A stretch of DNA of 64,000 nt, from NCBI GenBank assembly GCA_034620365.1, contig JAQGEQ010000187.1, positions 17,028 to 81,027 on the forward strand, in the 5' to 3' direction. The DNA comes from Pegea sp. RAD2-039 (lineage: Eukaryota; Chordata; Thaliacea; Salpida; Salpidae). The position numbers and the translations under genes were made by a program. Position 1 is the first letter of the stretch, and each line of letters opens with the position of its first letter. Under the pieces are notes generated by a model. The model had not been told where the DNA came from, did not search any database, and worked only from the letters and a program-made list of their open reading frames with translations. Below, piece by piece: positions 48,255 to 60,514 of this stretch.

Positions 48255-51200
48255 TCAAAAATAATAATAATAATCTAAACTTTCGAATCTAAAGTCGAAA
48301 TCATAACCTCTTTTTTCTGAAAAATATCAAAAGTTGCTAAATATAAAAATCTAAGAAATCTTACAACCTACTTCTTTGAAAACATTTCAAAGTGACAAAG
48401 TTTAAAAGACATTTCTTAAACCTCTTCCATCTCTGAAAGCCAATAAATCAAATATTATAAACAAAATAATAATTAAATAATTGAAACTTACATATTTCCT
48501 TTTAATTTCTGGAGTGAACTTGACATGTTTCATTTCTTTTGCTATTATCTGTTTATATTTAAAATAAATATTTTTTAATAACAATTATTTTACAAACAGA
48601 TGAATTGCAACAATTTTATTTGGAACTAATAACCATCAAAACTGAATTTTAGTTGATACTTACAGTTTTATCATTATTATCTTCATCAACAAGTCTTTGT
48701 TTAAGGATTGATTTGATTTTAACTTCTTCTATTTCTCGTATTTTAAGCGTTTCATCGTTTTTTATTTCCTGAAAGTTTTGAAACTTATTCAAGAAACAAT
48801 TTGTTTTATCTTTAACAACTTAGACATTAATTAAGAATCAAAGTTATTGCAGAGTATAATAAAAATTACTACATACATTCAAATCATCAATTTTCTTGTA
48901 ATCTTTATCGTTGCTTACATTCAATCTTGAGTACAACGTCTTAAACGTTTTTGTATTCATGAAAAAAACATTTCTGTTAGCAACAACCTGTTAACAAATA
49001 TTAAGTATTAAACTTAGAAAAGATTAATTTAACCGTTTAGTGTTTTCAATATCTCAAAATTGAATAAACTTTTATCTTTTTGTATATTTTATGTTTATTT
49101 AAGTTTCTGCTACACACTAGTTTAAAACAAAATTAATATCTTTTACTTTTACCGTTTTCATAGCTGTTAAAAAAAAGTTAAATTAAAGCCTTTAAACTAA
49201 ATCAAAGTTCCTTAATAATAAGAAAGATAAAAGAAAACTTTTCTGCAATTGAAGCAAAACTTACATTTTGTTGTTTCTTTAAAAGTTTTGTAGAAACTAT
49301 TTGATTGCACTGTAAGTTAAAACAAATATTTAAAATCGACAAATTTTTATCAAAAATTAACTTAGATATAATTATTAGGTAAATAAAAACATTTAATCTT
49401 TTTAATATCGTTTTGTTTAGTGTTTGTGTTATTTTCTAAAGATATAAATTGGATTTACAGAAAATCTACTTTATATCAGTGAAACAAAACTTACTTTGAA
49501 TGTTATATAATCATCTAATGTTATTTGCTCTGCATTTACTGAAAAAATTAACAAAATATCAGTTAGTGATGTTAAGCTAAACCAAATCTTAAAATGTTTT
49601 TTTATAGAAGTTCTTTAAAACTTTAATAAAAATAAACTCTCTTTTAATAAACTGTAAGAACTGATTACAACGTTGTAATAAAATTGATTCTAAACTTGAT
49701 TAAATAACAAATTATTCTAGAAACAAACCAAAAAAAAACTTACTGCAGGTTGTAAAGGTTGTCCAGATATCAATATTCTGTAAAATAATTAATTAATATA
49801 TTAGTAAAAGTCAAAACACAAATAAATTAATATTTTTTTCTTAGTATAAAGCTAGACTTTTCTAAAGGAATTTTTATTAAATAACCAATGAAAAAGTTTG
49901 TTATAGATTAATAAGGTTTTGTGTTTATCTAAGATAAGTAAAACTAAATTACAAAATGGATTTAAAAAATATCAAAAATGAAAAAAAGATATTTAATTAT
50001 ATATTAAAGATAATTAAATATTTTAAAACATTATTAAAAAAGAACTTTTAATCACCATCAAAACATCAGTTTGTTTCATTTGAAGATGAATATTTTCAAA
50101 CAACTCAACTTGAATAGAATGAACTAAAATTGAAAATAGATTTAAATATCAAATCAAGAAACTAATTTTTATAATCAATTTTTATCAATTTCTACAAATT
50201 TAGAAGCTTGAAATATAATATTAGTTAGTCATTTTTATCAGAGAGTTTTATTATAGTCAGTAAGATACAACAACACTTTAAGTTTACAAAATTTCTACAA
50301 ATTTATAATAATAGTTATAATTAGAAACTTAAAATATAATAATAGTTAGGTAAACACTTACTTGACATTCGGTCGCCATATTTAACCTGAAGAAAAATTT
50401 TTAGTTAGCAAATTTATATTTTATTAAAATTTTTTAATAATTATTCGTTTTTAATAAAAAATTTTCAGTTCTATAAAAATTATACCATTTAAAAAAACTT
50501 AACTTTTTATATCTAACTTTTGATTTTCTAAATTTTCATTTTCTAATGATTTATGTGATACTTTATATTATCAAAAAAGTTTTTCTAAGTATCAAATAAT
50601 TACTAGTAACTAAAGATTCTCAAAATATTTTTTGGAAAATTATTCTTACCGGAAATCTTATGTAGACAGATCTAAAAAACTCGGCCATTGAAAAACCCTG
50701 AATAAAAAATCATTTTTATTTAAAAGTTATTTATTTATTTAAGTTAAAAAATTTAGTGTTAGTTTTTTGAATTGTACAATTTAACTTTTTGATTCTTTAA
50801 ACAGTTAATTAAAAGCCACATTTATAATTATGTGAAAGTTCTTACAATACTTAATATGTTAAAAAGATATTCTTACAAAATTTATAATATTTAAAAGATA
50901 AAAGAATTACTGAAATTAGACTAAGTAGCAAACCTTTTGGTGAATTTTATTGTTATTTGGATGTTCATTTGGTTTATCAAATGAAATGAACCATGTTAAA
51001 GCTTTTTTATTCAAGCTTTTATTGGTTAAAATAGTTTCTCCACACTATAACAAATAAATAAATTAAATAGTTAGTTGTTTTATTTAAATTAAAATCAACT
51101 TATTTGTTTATATCTTAAATTATTAAAAATTTTACTAAACATAACTTTATCAATATTAAAACGAAGTAAAATAACTAATTAATAATAACTTAATTAAACA

Positions 51201-51326
51201 AACTTAATTAATATCACATTATAAAAGTCTATGTTATTGTAGCTTTATTTGATATAAATGTAAAAAATAGTTCAAAAATAAAAGTAATAAACTTACTTCA
51301 GTCATACTAATTGGTTGAAATTCCAT
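48255..51326 (-). CDS. Unrecognised 11-exon gene, copy 2
   Basis: This is the paralogue of 17,404-20,473, with all corresponding exons and splice sites. It starts MEFQPISMTE (51,326-51,297), continues CGETILTNKSLNKKALTWF, GFSMAEFFRSVYIRFP, an exon reading VVANRNVFFMNTKTFKTLYS, and ends after EIKNDETLKIREIEEVKIKS and KFTPEIKRKY. Exon 2 differs from copy 1 mainly at synonymous sites, whereas exon 7 differs at five sites that all change the amino acid. I found no stop or lost splice site. The family remains unknown and the 3' end has the same ambiguity as copy 1. Confidence 0.48.
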
Positions 51327-52041
51327 TTCAATAGAAAATTTATTTACAAGTAAAGCTCAAAATGAAAATAATAATTCTGAAAAACAAGTTTTGAGTTTAA
51401 TTAGAGTTTATTTAAGAAAAAAATGAAAAACAATTTTAAGTAGCTTTTACATCTAATTAGTATAGTGTTAAATATAATTATTTATTCTAATTTAACGATT
51501 TATTAAAGCTACTAACTTTGTAACTTTAAATATCTAAATATTTATAAAATGTTTATCAAAAGTCGATAAACTAGTAAAAATTATGTAATCAATTTAATTT
51601 CATGTTTTCATCTAGCTTATGTAAACTAGCAATAAGTTAATTTATTCCAAACAAAAATTATAATGAATTAAAAAGCGTTTAATTAAAATATTTTAAGTTT
51701 TAATAAATAAAAATAACGACTTACCTGTAAACTCAATAAACTAGAAATAAAAATTCACTTTTAACTTAAAGTATCTTTTAATGATTATGACGTAATAATT
51801 GATATGATCATTACACCTGGTTGCAGTCAACAATTTTAAAGACTACAGATATAATTATTTATTAAATAAAGTTAAATATTCTTTAAAAATAAAATTATTT
51901 CAAATCTTTTCATAAACTAGTCGAAACTTATACAATACTTTCATTATATTTAATAATATTTTAATATTATTATTACTAAACCATCTCCAGCATTAAATCT
52001 AAATCATAAATAGTTATTAAACTAACTTAATAGATGTTATT

Positions 52042-52120
52042 TGTGAGAATGTGTATTAGCGAGAGGTGCTCTCTTCAAGCACCCTCCTTTGCATTTATTG
52101 AAATAAATAAAAATAAATAA
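52042..52120 (+). repeat. SINE tail fragment in P'
   Basis: Counterpart of the tail at 21,075 with the same missing head, so the tail was present before P was duplicated. Confidence 0.75.
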
Positions 52121-52332
52121 ACTTAATTAACTCCTTACTTTCATAATTCTTATTCAAATTAATTCAAAACTTTTATTGTTTTGTGTTATTCTTGTAAAAT
52201 TACTTCTACTAAACTGAGTTTTAAGCATTTGTAAATCTAATTCACAAATATTTGTTATGAAATATTGGTTTTAAACGTTTTAATAACAATAATTTATCAT
52301 TCTAGAATTGTGCAAATATTTGAATACATTAC

Positions 52333-52403
52333 AAGTCCAGCTATCTCAGTAGTTAAGAAATAGGGTCTCTTAATACATTTGTCCCTGGTACGAGTCCTAG
52401 AAC
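52333..52403 (+). repeat. tRNA-like segment in P'
   Basis: Counterpart of 21,366-21,436. The B-box side has changed (gagtcctag for gagtcccag), which weakens the small T-arm stem further. Confidence 0.4.
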
Positions 52404-52578
52404 CTTGTTTAATTTAAGGACGATTTTTCAGAAAATTACAATTTACTTTTTTTAGATAAACTGAAATTTTGCTAAAATGAATTTTTTTTTACAAACTTGT
52501 GTAAATTAAACTAATTACAAAGATTTAAAACAAAAACTTTTTAATTAAAATTTAATTTAATCATTTAATTTAAAAAGA

Positions 52579-53155
52579 GAAAAATGGAAAAAGAGAGAGG
52601 CGCAAAATCGCGTCAGTGACGTCATCAGTTTCGAAGTCGACCCATCGATTTCAGAGTCTTACGCATCAAAGGAGCAAATTGGGCGACAAAAGAAGAATTG
52701 TCGGTTGCTATGACAGCCAACCACGAGATGTCGCTTACGCTTCTTTTTGTTCGAGTTCGCGCGTCTCCAACCAACATCGGAAGCCACGATGCGGCCAACC
52801 GGAACATTCATTCGAATTCGCGTCGATTCCGCTTTCATTCGCGCCGCTGCTGACGTAAACAACGATGACGTCATCTGATGAGCTGTTTCGATTCGAAGCT
52901 TGAGTGACGTAATGACGATGTGACGTCATCACCAACCTTTAGTGAGTTTACCATTTGTACTTTCAGTTCCATATTTGGCTTGAGCGCGAAGAACGCTTCG
53001 CGGCGCTTTTGCGTCGAATCCGGCGTACACCACCTTTGTGCGCTTCTCTACGAGTAGAAGTAGTTGTCAGCGGGTCGCTAGTGGGTCGCTAGTGAGAGGT
53101 TACCTAGGGGACGCGCGCGCTCTACGCGGTTCCTGATCGTTCGTTTCACAGTTTT
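52579..53155. promoter_or_regulatory. CpG-rich island with CRE-type palindromes (copy 2)
   Basis: Nearly identical to 21,612-22,200, including TGACGTCA at about 52,617, 52,866 and 52,920. One aga/gaa triplet is missing. The high identity contrasts with the diverged gene next to it. Confidence 0.4.
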
Positions 53156-53189
53156 AAATTTCTGCAATCGATCGTGGTGCAGTTCCTGA

Positions 53190-53390
53190 AAAGAAGATGA
53201 AGATCAGATGAGGATCAGATGAAGATCAGATGAAGATCAGATGAAGATGAGGATCAAGTGAAGATGAGGATCAAGATGAAGATGAGGATCAGGATCAGGT
53301 GAAAATGAAGATCGATTTGAAGATGAGGATCAGATGAAGATGAGGATCAAGATGAGGATCAGGTGAAGATGAGGATCGGATGAGGATCAG
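53190..53390. repeat. GATGA/GATCA purine-rich tandem repeat (copy 2)
   Basis: Same unit types as 22,230-22,528 but about 100 bp shorter, as expected for an unstable tandem array. Confidence 0.9.
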
Positions 53391-53540
53391 ATTGTTAAAT
53401 CAATCCAATTAACTGATCAAGACAAGCGGTGCTTGGAACAAGAAATCGATCTGAAAATTGCTTCGCCAAAACAACGTTTGGTTCTCACGACTTTGCGAAA
53501 CGCGTTAAACGTTGATATATTCGGTGATATCTGCCAATAA
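53391..53540 (+). CDS. Probable terminal exon of an unrecognised gene (copy 2)
   Basis: The frame is the same as at 22,529-22,678 with the same gatcag acceptor. I saw no difference in the coding part. Confidence 0.35.
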   Translation: MVKSIQLTDQDKRCLEQEIDLKIASPKQRLVLTTLRNALNVDIFGDICQ

Positions 53541-53987
53541 GAACGCGAGAAAGGCTGCGGGGTCTTATTCGAGGAGTTTTGTTGAATTTTTTAATTAACT
53601 TGTAAACGATGATGTAATAAATTTTAAAGAAATTTATTTAAATTTTAAAATTAGAAACTAAAAACGCCATTCTCAAAATACCCAAAATTCAATTTGATTA
53701 TTTATTTATTATCTATTAATTTCATCTAAATATTAAATATTCTATACAAACAAAATTATTTCAAGCCTTTTTGTAAATTAGTCGAAACTTATACAACATT
53801 TTCATAGTATTTGAAAACTGTCTTATAAAATTTTATTTAAATTCTAAAATTTTGTGTTATTATTTATTAGTTTAATTAAAGCTTTTATTAATTAATGTTT
53901 TTATAAATGCACTGAAACAGTATAATTTTTTAATTTAAAAATTTGTTACGATATAAACAAATTTCATTTTATAAAAAGCAAAACGAT

Positions 53988-53988
<1 letters not shown>

Positions 53989-54062
<74 letters not shown>
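53989..54062 (-). tRNA. tRNA-Asn (GTT), copy 2
   Basis: Identical to the tRNA at 23,127-23,200, including acceptor stem, anticodon GTT and both internal promoter boxes. Confidence 0.96.
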
Positions 54063-54305
54063 TTGAAAGCATCTTAAATTTCTTAAAAAAATTTATAAAA
54101 ATTTAAATGACAAAAATTTTTTTTGTCTTTAAGTAAATTTTCAAATTTTATTCTATTTGAAGACGTTTCAGGTTATAGGTTATATTCTATTTGTGTAGGT
54201 TGTATTCTAAGTGTTTCTAAGTTGTGATATAGTCATTAATAGGAAGTGATTTGTATTGTATATATATTATGATTGGTGACGGTAGAAATCTTTTATGCAA
54301 ACTAG

Positions 54306-55245
54306 GTGGATCCACATAAAATTAGCAAGACCTTACGGTCAACTGTAAAGAAAAATCCTGAAAAACCGACTTCATCAAAGCAAGCTTGCAATTGCCAATC
54401 CTGCAATACAATTTGCTCTGGTGAAGATCCGGTAATTGAAAGCTTTAAATGTCTCTCCTGGTTTTATCTCACCTTTAGTGATGTGAGCAAGAAAATTTAC
54501 GATATGTTTTAAAATATTTCATAAATAATATGTTTGATAAAAACCAGATGAGGCAAATGGGATTTAAATGGTTCTGCATTAAATGTAGAACCATGGACAC
54601 AACAGCTCCCTCAACCAATTCTGATGAAAACCTATTATCCGATATCAGCAAATCTGTATCTGCTGAATTAGTAAAACTTAAATCGGAAATTGCCAAATAT
54701 GTTGCCAAGATTGGTGAGAAAGTTTCCAGTTTGTCTAAATCAATGAATGCTTCTACAAAAAAACAAGTCACATGGGCCTCGGTGGTCAGTGGTTCTGGTT
54801 TCGACAAAATTCTAGCATGGTGCAGCTTCTTGCCAAGAAGGTCACCGACACACACACGAAACTCACTTTAGAACTTAAGGACAGAGAAAACAATGTCATC
54901 ATCTTTAATGTCTCTGAGAGTGATAAAGATGATGACAGTAAGTTTTTTAATCAAATGTGCTCTCAAAGCCTTGATTTTGTGGACGTTCCAAAGGTATCAA
55001 TGACTAGATTTGGAGCGAAAAGCTTATATCATCACAGACCGTTAAAAGTGTTGTTTCAGGAAAATTGGAACAAACGCAAGTTTCTTACCAAGTTGTATAA
55101 GCTAAGGCTTGACCAAAAATTAGAGCGCATTAGAGTAGCACATGATATGTGTAAAGATGATCGCTTAGAAAATAAGCGTCTTCTAAAAGAAGCGTATATT
55201 CGAAATCAGAAGGAACAACCAACTGATTTAAAATGCAAAGTTTGA
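54306..55245 (+). pseudogene. LINE ORF1, broken, copy in P'
   Basis: Counterpart of 23,444-24,390 with the same stop after KIYDMF and the same shift near the SGSGF segment, so the damage predates the duplication. The second half is in better shape than in the first copy: from 54,772 to 55,245 it is open and includes ENNVIIFNVSESDKDD. Confidence 0.8.
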
Positions 55246-55518
55246 GGTTTACCAAGGGCCTTGAGAATTGTCAAGGTATTTTCAAAAAACGGAAGTGGCA
55301 AATAATCACTAGACCCACATCTTCTTTTTTCAAACTCTCTCCGGACACAATTGTTAATAGCCAAGATATCAATTTACAGAAGCCCATCATCAAATCTCAC
55401 AAGCATCAAAAAGACAATTCTTCTACCACATTAGGTATGTTCTTCAACGCACGGTCGATTATTAACAAAATTTTTCAATTGAAAGCTCTTTTGCATTCTC
55501 AATATTTCACATTTGTTT
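55246..55518 (+). pseudogene. LINE ORF2 endonuclease fragment in P'
   Basis: It carries TLGMFFNARSIINKIFQLKA and stops at a FTFVF segment, where it joins inverted RT sequence directly. The rest of the endonuclease stretch seen at 24,660-24,885 is missing. Confidence 0.7.
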
Positions 55519-56430
55519 TCACTGTTGATTTTTATGTTTTTCAATACAGTAATGAGCTTGGCGTATGGGACAGAATCAAACGCTTTAGCAAAATCGAGGT
55601 ATATGATGTCACAGGGAGTATTACTTTCAAAATAGGGTGTGAGCTCATTAAGAAAAGTGAGATGTTGAGTCAGGGAAGATCTCCGTTTCACAAAGTTATT
55701 TTGGACATCAGATATTAGATGGTGCTCCATCAAATGACTAGTCATATGACTGTGAATGATATGCTCTTGAGTGCTGCAGATAACTGAAGTCAGCGAAACT
55801 GGTCTGTAGTTAAGTGTGGTGTTTCTGGGACCCTTTTTATGAATTGAAGTAATAATAGCTTTCTACCAAATTTGTGGAAGTCTTCCTCGCCTCAGAGTCA
55901 TGTTAAAGAAAAGCGATAAAGGTAGTGATAAAGAGGAAGTAGTTTTTCTTAAAAACAAAGCTGGGATCTGATATGAAGTGTTGGAAACTGATGATTTTAA
56001 TGAAGAAACAGCCTTAGATACAATATTGACCGTTATGTCAAGATCTACCATCTCTGAGATATTTGTAAGAATGTCGGAGTAGGAGAGAGAAGGAGTATTA
56101 CCATCATTGGTTATAAAAACGCTATTAAATTGATGTTTAGCAACTCAGCTTTATTTTGTTGTTCCATCAAAAGCTGGTCGCTGCTATCAAGTAGGGGAGT
56201 TAACTGATATCTCGCCTTAAGTTTGTGACTTATGAAACCAAAAAACGTTTTCTTGCTAGGTGAAGATAAAACTGCAATTTCTCTTCCTAAATAGAAATTA
56301 GAAATAGATTTTTTGTAAACTATACAAAGATCTTTGTACAGAGATTTATGGAAGGGTTTCTTTTAGTTTGTTTGTATAGGAGGTTTTTCAAATGTTATAA
56401 ATTCGTTAAACATCTGGGTAAATTTGTTTC
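55519..56430 (-). pseudogene. LINE reverse transcriptase fragment, P'/C
   Basis: Read right to left it contains SEMVDLDITVNIVSKAVSSL, SLFFNMTLRRGRLPQIW, SDVQNNFVKRRSSLTQHLTF and CDIIYLDFAKAFDSVPYAKL, with stops between. It lacks the YADD part present at 24,950-25,136. Confidence 0.8.
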
Positions 56431-57117
56431 TGTTTATTGGGTTCCTTTGGGAGGTATTTGAGATCTCACATTAAGGTAACTTTTTATATTGTTTTTCCAT
56501 AAACATTTTATAAACAAGCTGGCGACTCACACCAAGTAAGGATCCTTTTATCAAGTAATGGAGGTATTTGAGATCTCTTAAATTTTAATCATACCTTGAT
56601 TGAAAATTTTCATGTTTTCTTATTTTAGAATTTTTATATCAACCTTTTATAATTTATTTAAGTCAAACAATTGTTGATTTGTGGAATAATTTTTTACATT
56701 TATATTTTTGTATTTATATTTAATCTTTAAAATATCAACATTTTTCAGTTATTAAATAATGCTTTAATACTTATCTATTAACTTTTGAGGATATTCTATA
56801 GATATTAGATTTATTTTAGGATTTCTTATATTATACATTTTGATTAATTTTAGCTACATCAACCAAAGAACTGGTTTTCTAGAATGAATTACATTTATTT
56901 AATTTATGTTCATAGTTATAAAGTTTCTAGAATTTTGGTTTTTTATAATTGTAATTCTATATATAGTATATTCTTTGATTATTTTTATATAAAATTCTAC
57001 ATTTGTTATATGAGATATACTAGATATTATCCTTAGCAGTTTCATCAACAGTATATATATACGTATACATATACTTCCTATATATTTTTTTTTTCTGAAA
57101 TCTTTAATTGGATCCAA

Positions 57118-59983
57118 ATGGCATACAGATCAAAGACTAAAGTTGTTTCAGATTCAGATGTGCCACCTAGAGATGATATCAGGTTAATAGAATTTTGTGT
57201 CTTTACTAAACATTGTTTTCTAAAAAAATAAAATTATATTCACTTTTTATTTAAAATAAAAGCAGATAGAAAAATCATTTATGTTGAATCTAGAAAGATA
57301 TTAATAACTTAAATCTTATCAGCTTTAACTTGATTTTATTATGTTTTTTTATCTGGTTTAGAGTGATTTCAGTATTACTCATTTAATAAAAGGAATTTTA
57401 ATTTTATTGTTTTATTTACTCATCGATCTAACAACTTATTAAGGGGTTGTGTTTTCAGTTATTCATTTTTTCATATTTTTATCTAACTTAATTGCTTCTT
57501 CTAATTCCTTTATTGTGCTTTTGATACTGAAGTAAATTATACTTTTGGTCTTTTTAGAAATGAACTTATTGAAATGGATAATCTTTGCCACTTTAATCTA
57601 AATGAATCTTTTGAAAATTCTCCGGTTTGTGATGTTTTAATCAAAGTGAAATTGAATGGCTTTGAAAGAACTTTCAAATGTAACAAAGGAGTTTTAGCTG
57701 CTGCTTCACCTTATTTTGAAGCTATGTTTCGTGGTGAGTTAGATTCAAGATTCAACTTCAGTTGTAAAATAACTGAATATATGAACACAAAAACTATTTG
57801 AATTTATTAAGGCAGATTCAAAGAATCATATTCTGATGAAGTTACCATAAATGACGTAGACCCAAATGTATTTTCTGTTCTTTTTGATTATTTGCACACA
57901 AAAGAAATACAAATCAATGAAGAAAATATTGTGAGACTCATGATTGCAGATTCCATGTTTCAAATAAATGGTTTAGAAAAGTTATGTAGCAAGTAAGCTA
58001 GTTTTATAAATCAGTTTCTTTTAATAGTTTTGTAACTATACTTTATCAATTACAGCTTTTTGGAAAGTCAAATAGACATTTACAACTGCTTCGAATTTGC
58101 AATGTTTGTTGAGTATTATGGATATATGGAGCTTTCAACTAAATTTGAAAAATTTATTGGAAAAAACTTTATAGAAGTAAGAAAATAGAGAAATGTTATT
58201 TTCTTTTTTAAAGCTTTTGATGTAGAAAGATTTTCTCTACTTCATCAAGCTTAAATATTTATGAATTATTTTTGTTTGGTTATTTCTATTGATTTTGTTC
58301 TTTTTATATTTAATAAGGACAAGTTTTTGATTAACCAAATTATATTTACCAGATTTCAAAAACTCAAAAATTCAAATTACAACCAGACTCTGTAATTTCT
58401 AAAGTAATTACTCAAAATGAGCTTCATGTGGTTTGTGAATCCCAAGTATTCAATGCTATTCTAGAGTGGATCAAATATGATTTAACTTCAAGACAAAACT
58501 GCTTAAAAGAATTAATTAAAAAAGTAAGCATCTAGAAAATATAGAGTTGTAGACTTATGATTATAAAATTGTGATTTCTCTAGGTACGTTGTCATTTGAT
58601 AAAACCAAGGTTCATTTCTATGCAATTGGAAAATTGTGATGTAATTAGAAATACTTGTTATGAACATCTCAGAAAGGTCCTTGAAGATCTCAAAGCTTAC
58701 ATCCCAATTGAAAGTAAGCCAAGACAACTTGATATTCCGCAGGTAAGATTATTTAATTAAATACTTTTCACTTCATCGACTGACATATGACGTCACAGGT
58801 GATCTACGTCATAACTGAACCCGATAGTTCTACTGAGAAAGTATTGAAAAGTGCAGAGTTTCGTTTGTCTGAAACGGATGTTCGCTTTAAGCTTCCAAAC
58901 TTGTGTCTTAAAAATGCGTTATTTTATTCAAAATCTGTTGTCATTAACGGTTTCATTTATGTGTTAATAAATTTATCCGGTAATGGTGATATGGAAAGGT
59001 TTGCATGAAACAAATGGTGTGATCATCATTACAAACTAAATATAACGTCATTAAATTTCAAGATACGACCCAATCACAAATGAGTGGAAGCAATGCAAAA
59101 GTTTAGGCGAGAGGTTATCATATGAGAGAGTAGAAGTTATTGACAATGAGTTGTACCTCATTATTATAGCTGATGATGATGAAATCAAATTAATGAAGTG
59201 AGTGATGAAATGGCATTTTCAACGAAAACGTTATTTGCCAAAAACTTTGTTATTTCCAGATACGATCCCATTACTGATGAATGGACGCAAAGAGCTTCAC
59301 TAAATGAATGTCGTTTAGTTGATGATTACACTGTCTTCAACCGCATGTTGTATGCTTTTGGCAACAATGATATCACGGACTCAGTCCCTTTTTTTAAGAA
59401 ATATGATCCACAGAAGGACGAATGGAGCACTGTAAATCCAACTTTGACACCTAGATATGGATCAGGTGACTGATGACGTCATGATGACGTTTTGATCATA
59501 TGATGATAACTAATTCTAAAATCATTACAGAATTAGTCACGCTTGGCAACTATATCTACGTCATTGGTGGCTGGGATGATGAAAAATATTTAAAGACTGT
59601 TGAAAGATACGATGTCCTCAATGATAATTGGGAATTCGTAGCAAGCATGAATCATTGGAGAGCATGTCCAAAAGCTGTTGTCTTTAATAAGAAGATTTAT
59701 ATTTTCGGTAAAACTTTTATTATATTTGGAAATGAAAAACGTTTTAATCAACATTTTAACGATGTTTACAATAATTTGCATAAATGTGATGAGCTCGTTT
59801 ATTGATACAGGGGATCTACTGTATGGTCCAGACGAAGATGGTCGTGATAAACAAATTGTCGAATGTTACGATCAAGTAACAAATGAATGGAAAGTAGTTG
59901 CGAGTTCGAATGAAAACATTGATCATGTAGTTGTCAGCTATCAACCATGTGTACCTGACATATGTGTAAATTTCCCATTTTAA
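57118..59983 (+). CDS. BTB-BACK-Kelch protein, copy C, 11 exons, 587 aa
   Basis: Domain order and function class as in copy A. Exons: 57118-57182, 57558-57733, 57812-57992, 58056-58176, 58353-58523, 58584-58742, 58799-58998, 59063-59197, 59260-59465, 59531-59707 and 59811-59983; total 1764 nt, all in phase. The protein is close to copy A, with differences such as MAYRSK for MADRSK, and IKPRFI for IKPTFI in the BACK motif. Exon 8 is 3 nt longer than in A and differs at its end (IADDDEIKLMK). The stop overlaps AATAAA. The gene appears intact. Confidence 0.9.
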
Positions 59984-60264
59984 TAAATCAATTTTACTAG
60001 TAGACTGCTGTGAAGTTTATTTTCAGTATAAAGTTGCTTTTGAGGTCGTGTTTATTTTCAAAAACATTCAGATCAATATCAAAATGTTCCTATATAAATA
60101 TTTTCATGTTTTTTAATTGTTTGATAATTTAGAAAGTAGAAAAAAGTTTTCTTAGAATTTAAAGTGTTATTTTAATCATCAAATCAAAAATTTTTTGTTT
60201 TTGGTTATTTAAGAATAAAAGTTCATTAAGCTTTTAACAAATATTTTGTCCAATGATAAACCAT

Positions 60265-60510
60265 TTCATGTAAGCCACCACCTGAATAATCTCCTAAAAC
60301 ATCTTCTAAACACACTCTTAAACCAAATAAACCATCTCGTGAACCACCTCCTGAACAACTTTCTTAACTACCTCGTGAACTATCAGATGAAGATCAATTG
60401 ATGAAGATCAAGAGGAAGAACAAAGGATGAATATCAAGTGACAAAGATCAAGTGACGAAGATCAAGTAATGAGGATCAAGTGAAGAAAATCATACGATGA
60501 AGATGTTTTT
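60265..60510. repeat. Degenerate 21-bp and GATCA repeats after Kelch copy C
   Basis: Almost identical to 29,915-30,155. Confidence 0.7.
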
Positions 60511-60514
60511 TTTG

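Larger units (their letters stand above)
48185..55735. repeat. Segmental duplication block P' (second copy)
   Basis: It matches 17,335-25,190 in the same orientation. Similarity is visibly lower from 48,185 to about 51,530, with several indels of 60-170 bp, and very high from about 51,540 onward. The LINE part lacks about 0.6 kb present in the first copy (roughly 24,655-25,240). Confidence 0.85.
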
